The notes under the pieces are model-generated. The model saw only the letters and a program-made list of their open reading frames with translations, did no database searches and had not been told where the DNA came from. Of a stretch of DNA of 64,000 bases, positions 31,875 through 40,590 are shown in pieces. The DNA lies in NCBI RefSeq assembly GCF_003986975.1, contig NZ_PIPO01000004.1, forward strand, positions 297,930-361,929, read 5' to 3'. Source of the DNA: Aliidiomarina soli (GTDB lineage Bacteria > Pseudomonadota > Gammaproteobacteria > Enterobacterales > Alteromonadaceae). The position numbers and the translations under genes were made by a program. Within the stretch, counting starts at the first letter, position 1, and each line of letters begins with the position of its first letter.

Positions 31875-32599
31875 CGATGCCACATTAGCTCGTGCTCATG
31901 GGTAGGTAAGCCATCGAGCACGTTGCGGGCAAACTGGGGGTGATTGGTAAATATACCATCCACCCCCATTTTTTTTAGTTCGTGAATATCATGCGACTCG
32001 TCGACCGTGTACACGTAAACCGGCAGGCCGCGTTGGTGGGCATCGTCAACCAGAGCCTGATCTACGAAGTCGACACAGGTATGCAGTGAATAGGCCCCAA
32101 GCTCGGTGGCGAAGGCGGCGTAGTCGAGCATACAGCTGGCATTAAGGGCACCGAGGCGAACCCAGGGGCATCGCCCATGTAGCGCTTTCAACCAGTGATG
32201 GTTGAATGAGGACAGGATTAGTTGTTCAGCCGTAAAGCCAAATTCCCCGCGGGCCCGCTCCAGCAACGGGGCAAGCAAATCTAGTGGCACTTCACCTTTT
32301 AACTCAATATTAAGTAAACAGCGCCCGCCAATCGACTCGAGTACCTCCGCAAGCGTTGGTACCGGATGTTGACCAAATACTTTTAGTTTACGGATCTGGG
32401 CGGCGGTTAAATCCTGCAGGCGCCCGGGGTGCGCGGTAAGGCGCTCCAGGTACCTGTCATGAAATACGAATATTTCACCGTCGACCGCATAGATGTCTAT
32501 TTCGATGCCGTCAGCTTTGCATTCCAGTGCCCTGTGCATAGCAACCAGGGTATTTTCCGGCGCCTCAGCGCTGGCACCTCGGTGCGCGATAATCAACAT
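31871..32599 (-). CDS. ugpQ: Glycerophosphodiester phosphodiesterase
   Basis: The 242-residue cytoplasmic TIM-barrel enzyme has AHRGASAEAPENT at the start (catalytic His-Arg), EIDIYAVDGEIFVFHD (metal-binding Glu and Asp, second His) and NIELKG. It cleaves glycerophosphodiesters to glycerol 3-phosphate and an alcohol. No signal peptide is present, which fits the cytosolic UgpQ rather than periplasmic GlpQ. Its ATG overlaps the psd stop (TGATG), suggesting coupling of phospholipid synthesis and turnover genes. Confidence 0.92.
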   Translation of the reverse strand: MLIIAHRGASAEAPENTLVAMHRALECKADGIEIDIYAVDGEIFVFHDRYLERLTAHPGRLQDLTAAQIRKLKVFGQHPVPTLAEVLESIGGRCLLNIELKGEVPLDLLAPLLERARGEFGFTAEQLILSSFNHHWLKALHGRCPWVRLGALNASCMLDYAAFATELGAYSLHTCVDFVDQALVDDAHQRGLPVYVYTVDESHDIHELKKMGVDGIFTNHPQFARNVLDGLPTHEHELMWHR

Positions 32600-33468
32600 C
32601 AGCGGATCAGCTGCCCCATGACCTCGCCCATTCGCGTAACGTCATCCGCCTGCAGATTCTCTTCAAAAAACATCATTTCGTCGGGGAAGGTCAGGACAAC
32701 AGTTGAGCCAAGCTTGAAGCGACCCATTTCTTCGCCTTTTTTCAACGTAACGGCGTTAAATCCCTGCGCCGGATACTCCCAGCTGTGAATGCGGGGGCCG
32801 GTTGGTGGCGTCACGGTGCCAGCCCATACCGTCTCAATACTGGCTACAATGGTTGCGCCTATCAAGGTCAGCGTAAATGGTCCCTGAGCGGAATCGAAGA
32901 AGCAGACCACTCGTTCGTTGCGTGCAAACAAGCCTGGCACATTGGCTGCGGTTAACGGGTTGACTGAGAATAAGTCACCCGGCACATAAGTCATCTTACG
33001 CAAGGTACCGTCGAGCGGCATATGGATGCGATGATAGTCACGCGGAGCCAGATAAATAGTCGCAAACTGCCCATTTTTATAGGGGGCGGCGTCCGCTTCG
33101 TCGCCGCCAAGCAACTTAACCAGGCTGTAGTCATGGTTTTTGGCCTGAATAATGGAGTCGCCATCGATTTTACCGAGCTGCGACACTTTACCATCGACCG
33201 GGTGTGCTAGCTCAGAGTCGTCAGCCTGCAGGGGCCGGGCCTCGGGTTTCAGCGGTCGGGTAAAAAATTCATTGAACGTGCTGTAGTCTGACGGCTCTTC
33301 ACGTACGGCTTCAGACATATCAACTTGGTAATGTTTAATAAACCAGCGCATAAAGAGCTGGGTAAAAATACCAGCACGAGCGCTGGCAAACCTTCCCATT
33401 AAACGGGAAACCGCGTGCTTGGGCAGTACATACTGGGCTTTGACTTTGAATTGGTCGAGTTTGCTCAT
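32599..33468 (-). CDS. psd: Phosphatidylserine decarboxylase
   Basis: The 289-residue proenzyme makes phosphatidylethanolamine. The self-cleavage motif LGST is near residue 252 (FKLGSTVVLTFP); cleavage before Ser creates the pyruvoyl cofactor. HPVDGKVSQLG and YLAPRDYHRIHMP carry the conserved Asp and His residues of the autocatalytic site. rsgA lies 7 bp upstream on the same strand, the same orn/rsgA-psd arrangement as in E. coli. Confidence 0.96.
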   Translation of the reverse strand: MSKLDQFKVKAQYVLPKHAVSRLMGRFASARAGIFTQLFMRWFIKHYQVDMSEAVREEPSDYSTFNEFFTRPLKPEARPLQADDSELAHPVDGKVSQLGKIDGDSIIQAKNHDYSLVKLLGGDEADAAPYKNGQFATIYLAPRDYHRIHMPLDGTLRKMTYVPGDLFSVNPLTAANVPGLFARNERVVCFFDSAQGPFTLTLIGATIVASIETVWAGTVTPPTGPRIHSWEYPAQGFNAVTLKKGEEMGRFKLGSTVVLTFPDEMMFFEENLQADDVTRMGEVMGQLIR

Positions 33469-33475
33469 AGGGGCA

Positions 33476-34495
33476 TCAGGCCTGTTCTAAAGAATCAATA
33501 ATTCGATGGTAATTTTGTAATCGCTCGGCGTCCAGCTTTTGCTCGGCAACGGCCGCCTGAAGTGCGCAGCCAGGATCAGTGCGATGTTTGCAGTCGCGGA
33601 ATTTACAGCCACCAATATACGGCCGGAACTCACGAAAACCCCAGGTTACGCGTTCAGGTTCGATATGCCAAAGCCCAAATTCACGAATCCCAGGCGAGTC
33701 AATAAGTGCGGCATGATTTGGCAGCCGATGAAGTCGGGCAACGGTGGTCGTATGCTGGCCTAACCCTGAATTATGCGAGACATCGCCGGTCACAATAGAG
33801 GCCTGCGGTAAAATCGCGTTGACTAATGACGACTTACCGACACCTGACTGGCCGACAAAGACGGAGACATTGTTCGCCATTAAGTCGGTTAGCTGATCCA
33901 GCCCATGCTGTTCTTTTGCGCTGACCACGGCGACCTGGTAACCAATGTCGCGGTACAATGCGAGCCGGTTCTGGATATAGTCCTCGTTGACCTCGTCGAT
34001 CAAATCCGCTTTATTCATCACTATCACCGGGCGAATAGCAATGTCTTCACAGGCCACCAGATAGCGGTCAATAATTTGTGCTGAAAATGCCGGAAGCGGT
34101 GATGTGACGACGAATATCTGGTCAATATTGGCGGCCACAGGTTTAATTCCGTCGTAGACATCGGGTCGGGTTAACAGGCTACGACGCTCTTCAACCGCCT
34201 CGATAACACCCTGCAAACCTTGTTCGCTTTCAGCTGCGGGACGAAATGCAACGATATCACCCGTCACCAGGCTGCCTGCTGTACGTCGTATATTGCAGCG
34301 CAAAATCTCACCTTGGTCGGTTTCGATATCAGCATGCTGGCCAAAACGACTAATGACAATTGCGTTTTGCATTGACCCGAGCTGGTCGTTTGCCCACTCG
34401 ACGCTTTGCTTTGTCTCACGTTTTGCCAACCGCTTCTGCATGTTCGAGCGGACGCGGCGTTGCTGGCCTTTACTGAGTTTGTTGTTGCGACCCAC
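33476..34495 (-). CDS. rsgA: Ribosome small subunit GTPase RsgA
   Basis: The 339-residue circularly permuted GTPase helps late 30S maturation. The start is a GTG at 34495, five bases after AAGGA, giving [16 protein letters not shown], which matches the N-terminus of known RsgA. It has an OB fold, then the permuted G motifs: NKADL (G4), GQSGVGKSS (G1) and DSPGIREFG (G3). The C-terminal zinc site is in [14 protein letters not shown]. It is divergent from orn, a conserved pairing. Confidence 0.96.
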   Translation of the reverse strand: MGRNNKLSKGQQRRVRSNMQKRLAKRETKQSVEWANDQLGSMQNAIVISRFGQHADIETDQGEILRCNIRRTAGSLVTGDIVAFRPAAESEQGLQGVIEAVEERRSLLTRPDVYDGIKPVAANIDQIFVVTSPLPAFSAQIIDRYLVACEDIAIRPVIVMNKADLIDEVNEDYIQNRLALYRDIGYQVAVVSAKEQHGLDQLTDLMANNVSVFVGQSGVGKSSLVNAILPQASIVTGDVSHNSGLGQHTTTVARLHRLPNHAALIDSPGIREFGLWHIEPERVTWGFREFRPYIGGCKFRDCKHRTDPGCALQAAVAEQKLDAERLQNYHRIIDSLEQA

Positions 34496-34592
34496 TGGAA
34501 TCCTTGCTTGGTTGTGCTGTTTCTTGCTTGCTATGATACAACAATTGAACTGTTCTCGCCCCTGCTTTGCAGGGCTTACCCTGGAGTTACGA

Positions 34593-35147
34593 ATGAGCGA
34601 ACCTGGCCAACGCCTGATATGGATTGATTTGGAGATGACGGGCTTGGTGCCTGAACGCGATGTCATTATTGAAATTGCTACCATAGTGACCGATAAAGAT
34701 TTGAATGTGCTGGCAGAGGGACCTGTTTTTGCGATTAAGCAAAGCGACCAGACGCTGGCGTCGATGGATGAGTGGAACACCCGAACTCACACCCAGTCTG
34801 GCCTGGTTAAGCGGATCAAAGAAGAAGGTGTTGGCATGGCCGAGGCCGAGCAGCAGACCATTGCCTTTTTACAGGAACACATAGCGCAAGGGGTGTCGCC
34901 GATGTGTGGTAATAGTATCTGCCAGGACCGCCGTTTTCTGGCCCGGCAGATGCCACAATTAGAAGCGTACTTTCATTATCGTAATCTGGATGTGAGCACC
35001 TTAAAAGAGCTGGCCCGACGCTGGAAGCCTGAGGTGCTGACCAGTTTCAAGAAGCAGAATGCACACACGGCGTTGGCTGATATTCGTGAATCCATCGCAG
35101 AATTGGTGCATTATCGAGCAACTATGCTGAATTTAGAAAAAAATTGA
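34593..35147 (+). CDS. orn: Oligoribonuclease
   Basis: The 184-residue 3'-5' exoribonuclease degrades the final di- to pentanucleotides of RNA, including pGpG from c-di-GMP. The DEDDh residues are visible: IDLEMTG (Asp, Glu), the SICQDRRF segment (Asp) and HTALADI (His and Asp). GGAG sits six bases before the ATG at 34593. It is divergent from rsgA. Confidence 0.97.
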   Translation: MSEPGQRLIWIDLEMTGLVPERDVIIEIATIVTDKDLNVLAEGPVFAIKQSDQTLASMDEWNTRTHTQSGLVKRIKEEGVGMAEAEQQTIAFLQEHIAQGVSPMCGNSICQDRRFLARQMPQLEAYFHYRNLDVSTLKELARRWKPEVLTSFKKQNAHTALADIRESIAELVHYRATMLNLEKN

Positions 35148-35157
35148 AGGAAGGGGC

Positions 35158-35185
35158 TTGCAAAGCGCCTCAGGTTCAGTAAAAT
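35158..35185 (+). promoter_or_regulatory. Stable-RNA-type promoter for tRNA-Gly
   Basis: TTGCAA (35158-35163) and TAAAAT (35180-35185) are 16 bp apart and followed by GCGCC. This GC-rich discriminator is typical of stringently controlled promoters. The start site should be near 35192, about 40 bp before the tRNA. Confidence 0.75.
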
Positions 35186-35230
35186 GCGCCTCGCAGTCAA
35201 GGGGTTGGCCCTCAACACTGCACCTGATAT

Positions 35231-35306
35231 GCGAGTATAGCTCAGCTGGTAGAGCGCGACCTTGCCAAGGTCGAGGTCACGAGTTCGAACCTCGTTACTC
35301 GCTCCA
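35231..35306 (+). tRNA. tRNA-Gly (GCC)
   Basis: The 76-nt cloverleaf has acceptor strands GCGAGTA and TACTCGC, with encoded CCA at the 3' end. The anticodon stem CGACC/GGTCG encloses the loop TTGCCAA, anticodon GCC. The T-loop GTTCGAAC is standard. A terminator follows directly, so it is a single-gene unit. Confidence 0.97.
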
Positions 35307-35312
35307 AATTCG

Positions 35313-35343
35313 AAAAAAGCCGTCCGTTGGGACGGCTTTTTTG
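35313..35343 (+). terminator. Intrinsic terminator of tRNA-Gly
   Basis: AAGCCGTCC and GGACGGCTT pair around GTTG, followed by Ts. The A-run ahead of it could let it work on both strands. Confidence 0.93.
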
Positions 35344-35425
35344 TTTATCTCCCCCGAAAACACGACTCCCCAAGGTCGCCAAACTGAGCGATACTTAGGC
35401 AGCCACTTTCTCGGGGAGAGAACCT

Positions 35426-35920
35426 ATGCGTCTTTCAGTAACGGCAGTATCCATTGCGCTTCTTATTATTTGCGCCGCAAGCAGTAGCGCAGTTTATGGC
35501 CAGCAGATGAAGCGAACTACAAGCGACCGCCTTGTCGTGATCGGCCGTATTGAACCTACCTGCAGCGTTGACTTTAATACCGACCATCCGATGGCTCGTC
35601 CCTTTGAAGCACTTCGCTATAATTCAACAGCTCCCCAGGTAGTTGCCCAGGTGACCGTACTGTGTAATTTTCAACAGGAAACCGTGAACGTGACATATGA
35701 GTCACTTAACCGTGGTCTTCGCAACGAATTTGGCGCTGTGATTGACTATGAAAAGAGTCTCTCTGGTGTACGTGGCGGCGGTATGGCAAGTGAAGGCCCC
35801 TGGACTATTGCTCAACGAACTGGCGGGCGGCCTTACTTTTTCCGCGTATCGCCTCGTAGTATGGGACTCATATCAGGTCATTATTCAGACGTTATAGTGG
35901 TCTCTGTTTCCTCTCACTAG
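35426..35920 (+). CDS. Spore coat U-like exported pilus subunit, divergent
   Basis: The 164-residue protein has a signal peptide (cleavage near VYG-QQ) and a spore-coat-U-type domain. The paired cysteines in PTCSVD and VLCNFQ, the VNVTYES strand and the C-terminal SGHYSDVIVVSVS correspond position by position to the main pilin at 36873 (YCELQ, VSCNN, ANVTYEA, AGDYTAVMEITVS), so they are diverged paralogues. It opens the chaperone-usher locus and lies next to a tRNA gene. It could be a minor or adaptor subunit; which is unknown. Confidence 0.72.
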   Translation: MRLSVTAVSIALLIICAASSSAVYGQQMKRTTSDRLVVIGRIEPTCSVDFNTDHPMARPFEALRYNSTAPQVVAQVTVLCNFQQETVNVTYESLNRGLRNEFGAVIDYEKSLSGVRGGGMASEGPWTIAQRTGGRPYFFRVSPRSMGLISGHYSDVIVVSVSSH

Positions 35921-36047
35921 TCCTCTCGGGCTAGGCCCCATTGCTGAATCTCCGCTGGAAGGTATGAATCTTAGGCTAGCGACCTTGCTCCATGGTGTAG
36001 CGGTGCTTAAATAGATCGAGTCAACACATAACAAGCTAGCGACTACC

Positions 36048-36719
36048 ATGACCTTTATAACGATTACCAATGATCGGACCTGGCTCAACCAGTGGACCGC
36101 GTTACTTGCTTTAGTTAAAACTGATCGCGCTCGCCACCATAGTATCTCGTTGCGGGAGTTTTCCCGTTTACGCCTTGAGCCCGGCAGTATTATTTTTATT
36201 GATACCCAGGCGTTGGGGATGCCCAAGTACCTGCCGTATAACCCTCACCCCAATATGGAACAGTGCAGTGTGGTTTTGACCAACACCACTGACCTATCGG
36301 ATACCGCGTTGCTGCATTTCCTCAAGACAGGTTTCAGTGGGGTTATTCGCCTCGGCGAACGACCCGAATGCCTGCTTAAAGCCCTTGAAGCGATTAGCGC
36401 AGGACATACCTGGTTTCCGCGCCGTATCGTCGAGCAGGCGGTGCGTGACTATCAGCGTACCAATACCACGCCGGAACAGGTTGTTTACGAGCTGGCAGCT
36501 GCCTATGAACTTAGCAAGCGTGAGCAGCAGGTCTGCCTTGAACTTATTCATGGGCAAAAGAACTGCTACATCGCGAAAAAATTGTTCATCAGTACTCATA
36601 CCGTGAAATGCCATGTCACCAATCTCTACCGCAAACTGGGTATTCGTTCCCGCCATGAAATTCTTAATTTGGTCAATCGTCGGATGCAGCGTAGCGAAGA
36701 CACGGCGTTAGCCAGCTAA
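36048..36719 (+). CDS. LuxR-family regulator, CsgD/VpsT-like
   Basis: The 223-residue protein has an N-terminal receiver-like domain (about 1-130) and a C-terminal LuxR/FixJ helix-turn-helix (about 150-215: LSKREQQVCLELIHGQ, IAKKLFISTHTVKCHVTNLYRKL). The receiver part lacks a clear phosphoacceptor pocket. W122-F-P-R125 sits where VpsT has its c-di-GMP-binding W[FLM][TS]R and CsgD has YFTQ. The overall length and the G-II-ID segment also resemble CsgD. The gene lies inside the pilus locus between two subunit genes, so it most likely controls the pilus. Confidence 0.82.
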   Translation: MTFITITNDRTWLNQWTALLALVKTDRARHHSISLREFSRLRLEPGSIIFIDTQALGMPKYLPYNPHPNMEQCSVVLTNTTDLSDTALLHFLKTGFSGVIRLGERPECLLKALEAISAGHTWFPRRIVEQAVRDYQRTNTTPEQVVYELAAAYELSKREQQVCLELIHGQKNCYIAKKLFISTHTVKCHVTNLYRKLGIRSRHEILNLVNRRMQRSEDTALAS

Positions 36720-36812
36720 GGCGTGAACCCCGCCGAATTACTACCATAAATGCCATTAAATTAGGCTGCACGGCTGATCACAACAGAGGCGACTCCACGA
36801 ATACTTAGGGCA

Positions 36813-36832
36813 GTTCAGGGCAGTCCCTGAAC
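36813..36832 (+). promoter_or_regulatory. Hairpin in the pilin leader
   Basis: GTTCAGGG and CCCTGAAC form a perfect 8-bp stem with loop CAGT, 40 bp before the pilin ATG. It is too early and lacks the T-run for a terminator. It may stabilise a highly expressed mRNA or be an operator. Confidence 0.45.
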
Positions 36833-36872
36833 GTGACAAGAACCTCAACAATTGAAGACAAGGAATACAGCA

Positions 36873-37343
36873 ATGAAAAAATTAGCAACCTTACTCTCGT
36901 TAGCAGCGGCACTGGCAACTACTGGTGCAATGGCTAACACCAGCGACATTCTGAATGTGCAAGGTACCATTGATGAGTATTGCGAACTGCAAGTAACTCC
37001 ACAAGCAGGTTTTGACTTCGATAACCAATGGCACGTTGTCGGCCAGATCGGTGTTTCATGCAACAACGGCGCAGGTAGTGCGAATGTAACCTACGAAGCG
37101 CAAAGCAATGGCTTCGTACACACCAACGGCGTTGACTTTATTTCTTATGAAGCACGCAACCTGGGCTCAATTCCTTCTGGTCCTGTGACTATCCCACCAA
37201 ACGGTGGTCCACACACAATTTCACAACCAGCAGGCGCAGCTCCAGCCTTTGCTAACACTGACCTTGAATACCGCGGTATTACATCAGGTGCAGAGTTGGC
37301 TGGTGACTACACCGCAGTTATGGAAATCACTGTTTCTCCATAG
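36873..37343 (+). CDS. Major pilin, spore coat U domain, archaic chaperone-usher type
   Basis: The 156-residue protein has a clean signal peptide (AMA-NTSD) and a spore-coat-U domain with the conserved disulfide pair (IDEYCELQ, VSCNN). The end motif GDYTAVMEITVS is the last beta-strand typical of these subunits. The ATG at 36873 is eight bases after AAGGA; an upstream TTG is unlikely. It is followed by a hairpin and then by the chaperone, usher and tip genes. Position before a partial terminator, with its own leader, suggests it is the most abundant subunit. Confidence 0.85.
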   Translation: MKKLATLLSLAAALATTGAMANTSDILNVQGTIDEYCELQVTPQAGFDFDNQWHVVGQIGVSCNNGAGSANVTYEAQSNGFVHTNGVDFISYEARNLGSIPSGPVTIPPNGGPHTISQPAGAAPAFANTDLEYRGITSGAELAGDYTAVMEITVSP

Positions 37344-37370
37344 TCTGTAGCCAAGTGTTTGCTCTATCAG

Positions 37371-37395
37371 AAGCGGCCGTTAGGCCGCTTCTTCT
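37371..37395 (+). terminator. Partial terminator between pilin and chaperone
   Basis: AAGCGGCC and GGCCGCTT form a perfect 8-bp stem on GTTA, followed by the T-poor run CTTCT. Leaky termination here would give more pilin mRNA than downstream assembly mRNA. Confidence 0.65.
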
Positions 37396-37415
37396 ATTAC
37401 TGGAAGAGGCATATT

Positions 37416-38180
37416 ATGAAAAAAATAATAGGAACAATGGCCTTAATTGTGTGGTTGTGTAACACCTTAGTGTCGGTGCATGCATACGAACTTCACCCGA
37501 TAAGTCTGACACTTGAAGAGATGGGGCGTAACTCTAGCGGTGTCTTTCGACTACAGAACACCACCGAACGGCCGCTGACGTTTGAAATATCGGCAGCGCG
37601 GCGTGTCCTTAAGGATGGTTATTACAATGAGCTTGAAGATGCGGACGAAGATTTCATTATTATGCCGCCTCAAGCCTATATAGAACCAGGCGACTTTCAG
37701 GTCTTTCGGGTTCGTTACCTGGGCAATAAGGTACTCGATCAGGCCGTAGGCTACCGCATCATATTTTATCAACTGCCAGTTGATCTGGCGCCCGTCGAAG
37801 GCTCAGGGGTGCAGTTTGTGATGCACGTTCATGCTCCGGTTTTCGTGGTGCCCCGAGGTACAGTGCCGGAGATTTATTCTGAAATTGACTACACGGACTT
37901 GCACAATGAGACGCGCTTTGAAGCTGATTTCTTTGATCGGGATAATCCTTATGGAGTGATTGTCCTGACCAATCATGGGAATGGTATGCAGGACCTCTCG
38001 CGTGGTCAGTTACAAGTTGAATTTGAGAACGGAGAGTCGCGCACACTAACCTGGCGTGAGTTTTCTCCAGCTGTCTTTGTTCGTCATATTTTGCCTGGCG
38101 GAGAAAGTCGGATTCCGGTTGAGGGGCTTCAGCTTGGCATCGAATCACGTGCGGTGTCGGCTCAGTTCATAAGCAGTTAA
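37416..38180 (+). CDS. Periplasmic pilus chaperone, archaic chaperone-usher type
   Basis: The 254-residue protein has a signal peptide (VHA-YELHP) and a PapD-like two-domain fold. YELHPISLTLEEMGRNSSGVFRLQN is the G1/A1 start of the family, with VFRVRYLG at the subunit-binding strand. It binds pilus subunits in the periplasm and hands them to the usher. GAAGAGG precedes the ATG at 37416; the usher starts 3 bp after its stop. Confidence 0.85.
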   Translation: MKKIIGTMALIVWLCNTLVSVHAYELHPISLTLEEMGRNSSGVFRLQNTTERPLTFEISAARRVLKDGYYNELEDADEDFIIMPPQAYIEPGDFQVFRVRYLGNKVLDQAVGYRIIFYQLPVDLAPVEGSGVQFVMHVHAPVFVVPRGTVPEIYSEIDYTDLHNETRFEADFFDRDNPYGVIVLTNHGNGMQDLSRGQLQVEFENGESRTLTWREFSPAVFVRHILPGGESRIPVEGLQLGIESRAVSAQFISS

Positions 38181-38183
38181 GCC

Positions 38184-40553
38184 ATGTTGCGCAAAGGATG
38201 GCTGCTTCTCTTACTGCTCTTGGCGAGTTCGGTTGAAGCATTTACATTTGAGTTGCCATTACTGTACGACGAGCGTGAAGTAGGGTTTGTTATCGTCGAA
38301 GTAGAGGGCAATACACTGGTTGAGGTGGAAGGCGCCAGTTTGGCGCTGGCTTTAGGGTCTTCGATTTCAACTGAATTGCAGACCACCTTAACCGCGGCAG
38401 GCATGATTGATATGCAGCAGCTAAATGCTTTGGGTATCGAAATTGCGTATCGGCCTCGTACGATGGAGCTGGTAGCGCGATTACAGGAATCAGCTTTTGG
38501 TTCTGATCAGATTAGTTTTGCCCAAAGTTCAGGGGCCGCTGGTCTGCCCGCACCAGTAAGTCGTTTTGCGTGGCTGAATAACCTGAATGTTGCTGCTGAG
38601 CACGAATTTGAAGAAAGCAATGACCAGATAAATGTCGACTGGCTCGGTCAGTTGAACGTTGGCGGAATACGGGGTGTAAATTTAACCTGGTCGGCGACCG
38701 CAACACATGAAAGCGTAACAAACGAGACCGATGTTTATCGCGGCCAGGTCACTGCGTTTCATGATATCCCCAATGTACCTATGCGGTTGTCGGCAGGTGA
38801 CGTGTATTCGCCTGTGGTAGGCCACCTTGGCGGCGCCAGTTTGGGCGGTATTTCGGTGGCGTCGTCGTATTATGAGCTGCAGCCAAACCGAAGTATTTCA
38901 CCTGGTACCTCGCAGCAGATCCTGGTTCGTGAACGGGCAGAACTTGAAGTCTATGTGAATGGACGGCTACTACAACGGCTGCGTCTTGCACCTGGTCGTT
39001 ATAACCTAACCGAACTGCCACTGGCGCATGGCGCAAATGATATCGAAGTGTATTTGTACTATGCATCGGGTGACTACGAAATACAGACGTTCAGCCAGTT
39101 TTTCAATGCAGAACTATTGCGCCCCGGATTGACCAATTTCGGCTTTTCCTATGGCTATCGGTCGGAGTTCACGCCTTTGTCCGGCACCACCTATAGCGAC
39201 GATACGCTGGCTTCGGCTTTTGTGGAGCATGGCTTATTTAGCTGGCTAACGCTGGGCGCTCATGGGCAGAGTAATGACTTTGGCGAATTGTATGGAGTGA
39301 GTACCGCCTTTGCTACGCCGATTGGTAATTTCGCTGCCCGTTACTCAATGAGCGACGTATTCGATGTCGAAGGTGAGGCGCTGAGTGTCGAGTGGCAGCA
39401 GCGGGTGTGGGGGTCTCTTTCTGGCTCACCTAATTTACGTGTGGCATGGGATCGCTTCGACCGGTTTGATAATCGACCATGGCTGCTGGACAGCGAATTG
39501 CATGGAGAGCGTTGGCTGGGGAGTTATAGCGCGTACATTGGACGCCAGTTTGAATTGCGTTTCTCCTACCAGGATGACCGCACCCGCCCGGGTGTTGAGT
39601 TACGCGAAGAGGAAGTACGTGGCACCTACCGTTGGCGCTGGGCCCGGCTTGGTGCCGGCGTTCGTCGCAGTAGCTTTTTTGGTGATATCGGTGACGAAGA
39701 CGAATATCAGGCATTCGTTACCATTGATATTAATATTTTCCGTCCGCGCAATAACATGCGCTATAGCGCTCGTTATGACAGCTACAACGAACAAGCACAG
39801 GTATCTGTCGGGAAGGCATCCAGTCACTCAGTCGGGGATACCTCCTTTATGTTGAGTCAGTTGGAGTCGGATAGCAGTAGCACCACCTTTGGACGCCTGG
39901 ATTACCTTAGTAACAGAGCACGCTTTGGCACCTTCGGTCAGTATCGCCGAGCGCAGGGAACCGAGGCTGGATATGCGGGAGGCCAGATGAACACGGCATT
40001 CGGATGGGCTGGTTCACGGTTTGGGTGGGGTCGGGCTGGTGTGGGCCCATTTACCGTGGTCTCCAGACACAAATCGCTACGTGATTCCGAGATACTGGTC
40101 AACGAAGGGCGCGCCGGACCTGAGGCTATTAGTCAATGGGGTGGCGGGGCTTTGCTGACCTCACGAGCGCGTTACCGTGGTACCACGGTCTTTGTCGATG
40201 TGCCGGATGCGCCGATCGGCTATGACTGGGGTGGTGGTCAGTATCTGGCGGAAGCCGGGGCGGTTACCGGAACCAGCGTTGTTATCGGATCCGATGCATT
40301 TTATTCGGTGCTGGGAATACTTGTCGATGAAGACGGCGAACCTCTTTATCTGGAAGGGGGCAGTATTGAAGGCGAGGGCCTGCGAGTCGGCGTGTTCACC
40401 AATCGCAGCGGGCGCTTTATTGCTGAGGGACTACGCCCGGGTGACTATGAAATTACGTTATTGCATCAACCGGACGTCCGCTATCGACTGCGGATTGAAG
40501 AAGGTGGGGACAGCTTTGTGCGGATCGGGACCTTGCATCCGCAGGCACGCTGA
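38184..40553 (+). CDS. Outer-membrane usher, archaic chaperone-usher type
   Basis: The 789-residue protein has a signal peptide (about 19 residues, VEA-FTFEL), an N-terminal substrate-binding domain, a plug within a 24-stranded barrel, and a C-terminal domain with LVDEDGEPLYLEGGSIEG. The family hallmark VNGRLLQRLRLAPGRYNLTELPL is near residue 255. It is shorter than FimD/PapC and has the archaic-type sequence, as in CsuD. It secretes and assembles subunits across the outer membrane. The tip gene starts 37 bp later. Confidence 0.92.
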   Translation: MLRKGWLLLLLLLASSVEAFTFELPLLYDEREVGFVIVEVEGNTLVEVEGASLALALGSSISTELQTTLTAAGMIDMQQLNALGIEIAYRPRTMELVARLQESAFGSDQISFAQSSGAAGLPAPVSRFAWLNNLNVAAEHEFEESNDQINVDWLGQLNVGGIRGVNLTWSATATHESVTNETDVYRGQVTAFHDIPNVPMRLSAGDVYSPVVGHLGGASLGGISVASSYYELQPNRSISPGTSQQILVRERAELEVYVNGRLLQRLRLAPGRYNLTELPLAHGANDIEVYLYYASGDYEIQTFSQFFNAELLRPGLTNFGFSYGYRSEFTPLSGTTYSDDTLASAFVEHGLFSWLTLGAHGQSNDFGELYGVSTAFATPIGNFAARYSMSDVFDVEGEALSVEWQQRVWGSLSGSPNLRVAWDRFDRFDNRPWLLDSELHGERWLGSYSAYIGRQFELRFSYQDDRTRPGVELREEEVRGTYRWRWARLGAGVRRSSFFGDIGDEDEYQAFVTIDINIFRPRNNMRYSARYDSYNEQAQVSVGKASSHSVGDTSFMLSQLESDSSSTTFGRLDYLSNRARFGTFGQYRRAQGTEAGYAGGQMNTAFGWAGSRFGWGRAGVGPFTVVSRHKSLRDSEILVNEGRAGPEAISQWGGGALLTSRARYRGTTVFVDVPDAPIGYDWGGGQYLAEAGAVTGTSVVIGSDAFYSVLGILVDEDGEPLYLEGGSIEGEGLRVGVFTNRSGRFIAEGLRPGDYEITLLHQPDVRYRLRIEEGGDSFVRIGTLHPQAR

Positions 40554-40590
40554 TTTGGATTCTAATGACATAACGAGTGGGGGGATAATT

